This document shows positions 61,464 to 64,000 of a stretch of DNA of 64,000 nucleotides, piece after piece. The DNA comes from Bacteroides sp. (lineage in GTDB: Bacteria > Bacteroidota > Bacteroidia > Bacteroidales > Muribaculaceae): NCBI GenBank assembly GCA_014802335.1, contig JAAVCL010000012.1, positions 1-64,000 of the forward strand, written 5' to 3'. The notes beneath the pieces were generated by a model. It worked only from the letters and a program-made list of their open reading frames with translations, ran no database searches and was not told the DNA's origin. The position numbers and the translations under genes were made by a program. How positions within the stretch are numbered: position 1 is the stretch's first letter; each line of letters begins with the position of its first letter.

Positions 61464-61565
61464 GAAGTCGTTTAACCTTGAAGAAAACAATTCTAACACT
61501 TATTGGGTTTTCGTAATACAATTTTAAACACTTATAGGGTTTTCGTAAAAAGTTTAAACGACTTC
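61464..61565. repeat. Dispersed element with gaagtcgttta arms, full copy
   Basis: The exact 12-bp arms gaagtcgtttaa (61464-61475) and ttaaacgacttc (61554-61565) enclose about 78 bp. The interior starts ccttgaagaaaacaattct and contains an internal partial duplication (gggttttcgtaa twice). A further half arm aagtcgtttaa occurs at about 61423-61433. Copies or parts lie at 61-119, 14999-15035 and 28105-28126. Confidence 0.85.
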
Positions 61566-61591
61566 ATTGTATAACGCTTAAACGATTTCGA

Positions 61592-62443
61592 TTATTCTTC
61601 AGATTCGTTAACGGGAATAACCGGTTTTTTTACAACTTGCAAGACTCCGCGTGCGTCTGATACGTAGGCCACTACCGATAGATTCTTCGTTTCCCAATGC
61701 TCTTCGTTGTTCCATCTGGTCTCGATTGAGCCGGTTTTCTCGAACGGAAGTCCTGCTGCCAACTGTATGATTCCACCTCGCACGCCATTGAATACCTGGG
61801 CTCTGAAAACATCGTTATGAACGTAGTCGGTTACAGTGGTGTTTCCATCTCGTTGCGGAGCGACAATTCCATCTTCAATTATCCAGAACTGCACGTTTGC
61901 CGTGAGATTCTCTCCGCTCAGGATGTCGGCTTTCATATTGATGGTGCCGGTGTGTTCATCGGTTGCAGATGGGGTGAAATCCACATCCAGAGATAGAGTT
62001 ACAGGGCTTGGCTTTGAGATTTCTTCCATCACTGCGGTGGCCCAGAGACTGTAGGTTATCGGTGAGCCCATGTCAACACATCCCATCGGGAAAGATGATA
62101 TGGAATAGGTTTCAAGAATGGCATTGCCTTCATCGGTCATCAAACCGATGTTCCCCCGTTCAAAATTAGTTCTTGACTTTGAAAAGCCAAATGAACCGCA
62201 GTGAATACTCACGGCGATGAGTTTATCGGAACCGTACTGTTCTTCAAGGTCTTTTATCACTTGATGTGCCTGCGGACAGTTTATGCACATCTGTCCGGTA
62301 AAATCTTCGAGAAGCACAGCGCGTTCGGCCACAACACTATCTCCCAGAATATATCGGTCGTCGGGCTTTACATCATCGCAGGCCGTAAGTATCAACCCGG
62401 CCATGCCGATTGTGAAAATTTTTATTGAATTGCTGATTTTCAT
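61592..62443 (-). CDS. Omp28-like lipoprotein with thioredoxin-fold motif
   Basis: A 283-residue lipoprotein (lipobox LTAC, C22). The Omp28-related start EDFTGQMCINCPQAH with a CxxC (about 53-56) marks a thioredoxin-like fold, followed by a beta-rich half that ends with a sandwich-like domain (about 160-275). It has the usual size for Omp28 proteins of Bacteroidales. It lies 17 bp after the stop of the DUF6029-type gene, so the two are coupled. Redox function is not proven; the partner is unknown. Confidence 0.87.
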   Translation of the reverse strand: MKISNSIKIFTIGMAGLILTACDDVKPDDRYILGDSVVAERAVLLEDFTGQMCINCPQAHQVIKDLEEQYGSDKLIAVSIHCGSFGFSKSRTNFERGNIGLMTDEGNAILETYSISSFPMGCVDMGSPITYSLWATAVMEEISKPSPVTLSLDVDFTPSATDEHTGTINMKADILSGENLTANVQFWIIEDGIVAPQRDGNTTVTDYVHNDVFRAQVFNGVRGGIIQLAAGLPFEKTGSIETRWNNEEHWETKNLSVVAYVSDARGVLQVVKKPVIPVNESEE

Positions 62444-62460
62444 TGTTACGTTATGGCTGG

Positions 62461-64000
62461 TTAAAAGTTATAGGTATAGTTGATTTTAAATCCGTGCATG
62501 GCCGGAACCGGTCGGCAGAGTCCTCCCGAGCAGTCAAACCCGGCGCGGGTGCGCCCGTAGCTCAACATAAGTCTGTTATTTCGGTAACTTCCCGTAACTC
62601 CAAACATATAATAATGTGTGCCCGTATCTCCACAGTTCCACATGTCGCTGGCCGAGAACATCAAATATGGAGCCCATGAGAATTCCAGTAGTCCATAAGC
62701 CCAATCTTTCTGGTCTTGCTTTGTAAACAGATACTGCAGCTCTCCGCGAAGTGTGTACTTGCGGTTGAAGCGATATTTGGCATCGGCCACCAAAATGTTT
62801 GTGCGGATATATTTTTCATCCTTCTCGACGATCTTGCCTACTTCATTATTGAACAGCTGGTTCATATACATGAATGTCATGGTAAGAGGTGCGGAAAAAC
62901 GCTTTTCAACCTGAACATTAATGTCATAATAGTTGCAGGCGCCCATGGCAAAGAAGTTATCGACAGGGCGGGCTCCATTCGTACCCATGATCGATCCGTT
63001 CAGGCCCGCGGGTGCATCTTTGTGCACAAGGCTTGACACATAGTTTGCATTCACTGTAAGTTTGGTGCCGTATTTACCTCCCAATTTTGACTTGCGGGGA
63101 AACAAATAGCTGAAAGATCCCTGATATGCCCATTCGCCCGGTCCATATTGTGTGGCGTATGGATAAAGTGCCGGAAGTGAGTATGTGTGGGTATAGGTAA
63201 ATGCAGGCATGTTGTTGATAAATGCCGAGATGCCGTCAACATGTCTTTGTGACCTGAAAGCCATGTTATAACTGCGTTTAGCCTGAAGCATCGCGCTTAT
63301 ACCCTTTTTGGAGTACGAGCCGCTTAGCAGGTAGGCCGTTCCGGTGCCGTATGTGTAGTCGTTATCAAAACTCGGATCCTGGCCTTTCCATGCAAATTCG
63401 GCAAGCACATTCCACGGGCCTTTGTTGAAGCTCGATCTCACGTCTAATGCATTTACGCTTTTCGGTAAGTTAAGGCGATAGGTGGTTCCCGGAACCAAAA
63501 TCATCTCATCACGTTCGTGTTTAAGAACGTATGAAGCACCAATCATCCACGTGGCGTTTCTTTCTGAAAGAGCAGACAAGTAGTCGTGCATGTAAACTTC
63601 TGCATTTGCGCCATACACCTGGGAATGTTTGCTCCAATCCCAATAGCGGCGTTGAACGCCTCCGAGCAATGTTAAACGGAGGCCCTTGACGGCATTGACA
63701 TTCAGACGGCCCCCGCGGATCGCATTGTCGATTCCGAGAGCTCGATCCTCGTAGGTGCGCAGAATAAATCCGCTGCCGAACTGTTCGTAAAAATCGCCGC
63801 CGGTTAGTTCAAACCCTTTATATTTCCCTTTTACGTAGAAATTTGACAGACCCCAGCCTGCAAAGTCTTCTTCATATCCGGGAAGTGGCCATTTCATAAA
63901 TTCGGCTCGAAGACCGGCATCTACGTAACGACTTGCCATATTTACGTCGGCATACGTGTTAAACAGTATTTTATGATCGTAAGGTCCGGCTCCGATTGAA
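62461..64000 (-). CDS. DUF6029-type outer-membrane protein, 5' part outside the window
   Basis: The reading frame is open up to the window edge, and the codons before the ATG at 63939 (SIGAGPYDHKILFNTYADVN) continue the pattern, so the true start is outside. At least 513 residues are seen. The sequence shows many aromatic/Gly beta strands (for example FYEQFGSGFILRTYEDR) and ends GFKINYTYNF, a typical barrel C-terminus. It is assigned to DUF6029 by general resemblance and by the Omp28 neighbour. The function is unknown. Confidence 0.8.
   Translation of the reverse strand, partial: SIGAGPYDHKILFNTYADVNMASRYVDAGLRAEFMKWPLPGYEEDFAGWGLSNFYVKGKYKGFELTGGDFYEQFGSGFILRTYEDRALGIDNAIRGGRLNVNAVKGLRLTLLGGVQRRYWDWSKHSQVYGANAEVYMHDYLSALSERNATWMIGASYVLKHERDEMILVPGTTYRLNLPKSVNALDVRSSFNKGPWNVLAEFAWKGQDPSFDNDYTYGTGTAYLLSGSYSKKGISAMLQAKRSYNMAFRSQRHVDGISAFINNMPAFTYTHTYSLPALYPYATQYGPGEWAYQGSFSYLFPRKSKLGGKYGTKLTVNANYVSSLVHKDAPAGLNGSIMGTNGARPVDNFFAMGACNYYDINVQVEKRFSAPLTMTFMYMNQLFNNEVGKIVEKDEKYIRTNILVADAKYRFNRKYTLRGELQYLFTKQDQKDWAYGLLEFSWAPYLMFSASDMWNCGDTGTHYYMFGVTGSYRNNRLMLSYGRTRAGFDCSGGLCRPVPAMHGFKINYTYNF

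Overview
The window looks like a chromosomal segment of a gut-type Bacteroidales bacterium, most likely a member of the Muribaculaceae or a close relative; the family is inferred from gene content and was not computed. Supporting signs are Bacteroidetes-type promoter boxes (TTG or TTTG, 19-21 bp, then TAnnTTTG), many outer-membrane beta-barrel proteins, a type IX secretion-like C-terminal domain, Omp28- and DUF6029-type proteins, a fused ResB/CcsA haem-handling protein, a GH77 enzyme with two CBM20-like modules and a B12-dependent ribonucleotide reductase. Base composition is moderate and coding density is high. I saw no prophage, insertion sequence transposase, CRISPR array, rRNA or tRNA.

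Layout. 0-10 kb: glycine C-acetyltransferase (kbl), then a minus-strand block with an ECF sigma factor, a small membrane protein and two envelope proteins, a 679-residue putative porin, a DUF4301 protein and tilS. 10-19 kb: reverse rubrerythrin, ruvX, thiol peroxidase (opposite strand), peptide deformylase, the ABC-F factor EttA, type B L31, and a biotin-dependent carboxyltransferase with two tandem biotinyl domains. 18-26 kb, minus strand: a small barrel protein, an AspT/YidE-type transporter, a secreted glycosidase-like protein next to penicillin-binding protein 1A, and a flavin reductase-like protein, followed by a repeat-rich 0.68-kb spacer. 26-38.8 kb, plus strand: phosphohexose mutase, the yicC-gmk-nadD-DUF5063-M18 peptidase cluster, tig-clpP-clpX and recQ. 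38.9-47.2 kb: an envelope-biogenesis run of three SurA/PpiD-like foldases, an OstA/LptA-like protein and mutL. 47.3-53.6 kb: a four-gene cassette of porin, imelysin lipoprotein, di-haem DUF1111 lipoprotein and ResB-CcsA. 53.8-64 kb, minus strand: GH77, nrdJ, a membrane-anchored HIRAN-like protein, a secreted protein with a sorting domain, an Omp28-like lipoprotein and a DUF6029-type protein cut by the window edge.

How the genes work together. Three themes recur: protein quality control from ribosome to envelope (def, ettA, tig, clpPX, SurA paralogs, OstA), oxygen and peroxide defence in an anaerobe (rubrerythrin, Tpx, perhaps the di-haem protein), and envelope or secreted proteins. The best candidate for an incompletely described system is the 47.3-53.6 kb cassette. 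It would combine a barrel with an acidic segment, an imelysin (EfeO-like M75) domain, a DUF1111 di-haem protein and its own cytochrome c maturation protein, and I read it as a possible periplasmic metal/redox module.

The spacers carry several dispersed repeat families: a roughly 90-120 bp palindromic element around the core aaatgtagggac, an element with gaagtcgttta arms, and two short repeats. There is also a 127-bp element with perfect 18-bp inverted ends in front of def, and a cluster of three unrelated tandem repeats before the phosphohexose mutase gene.
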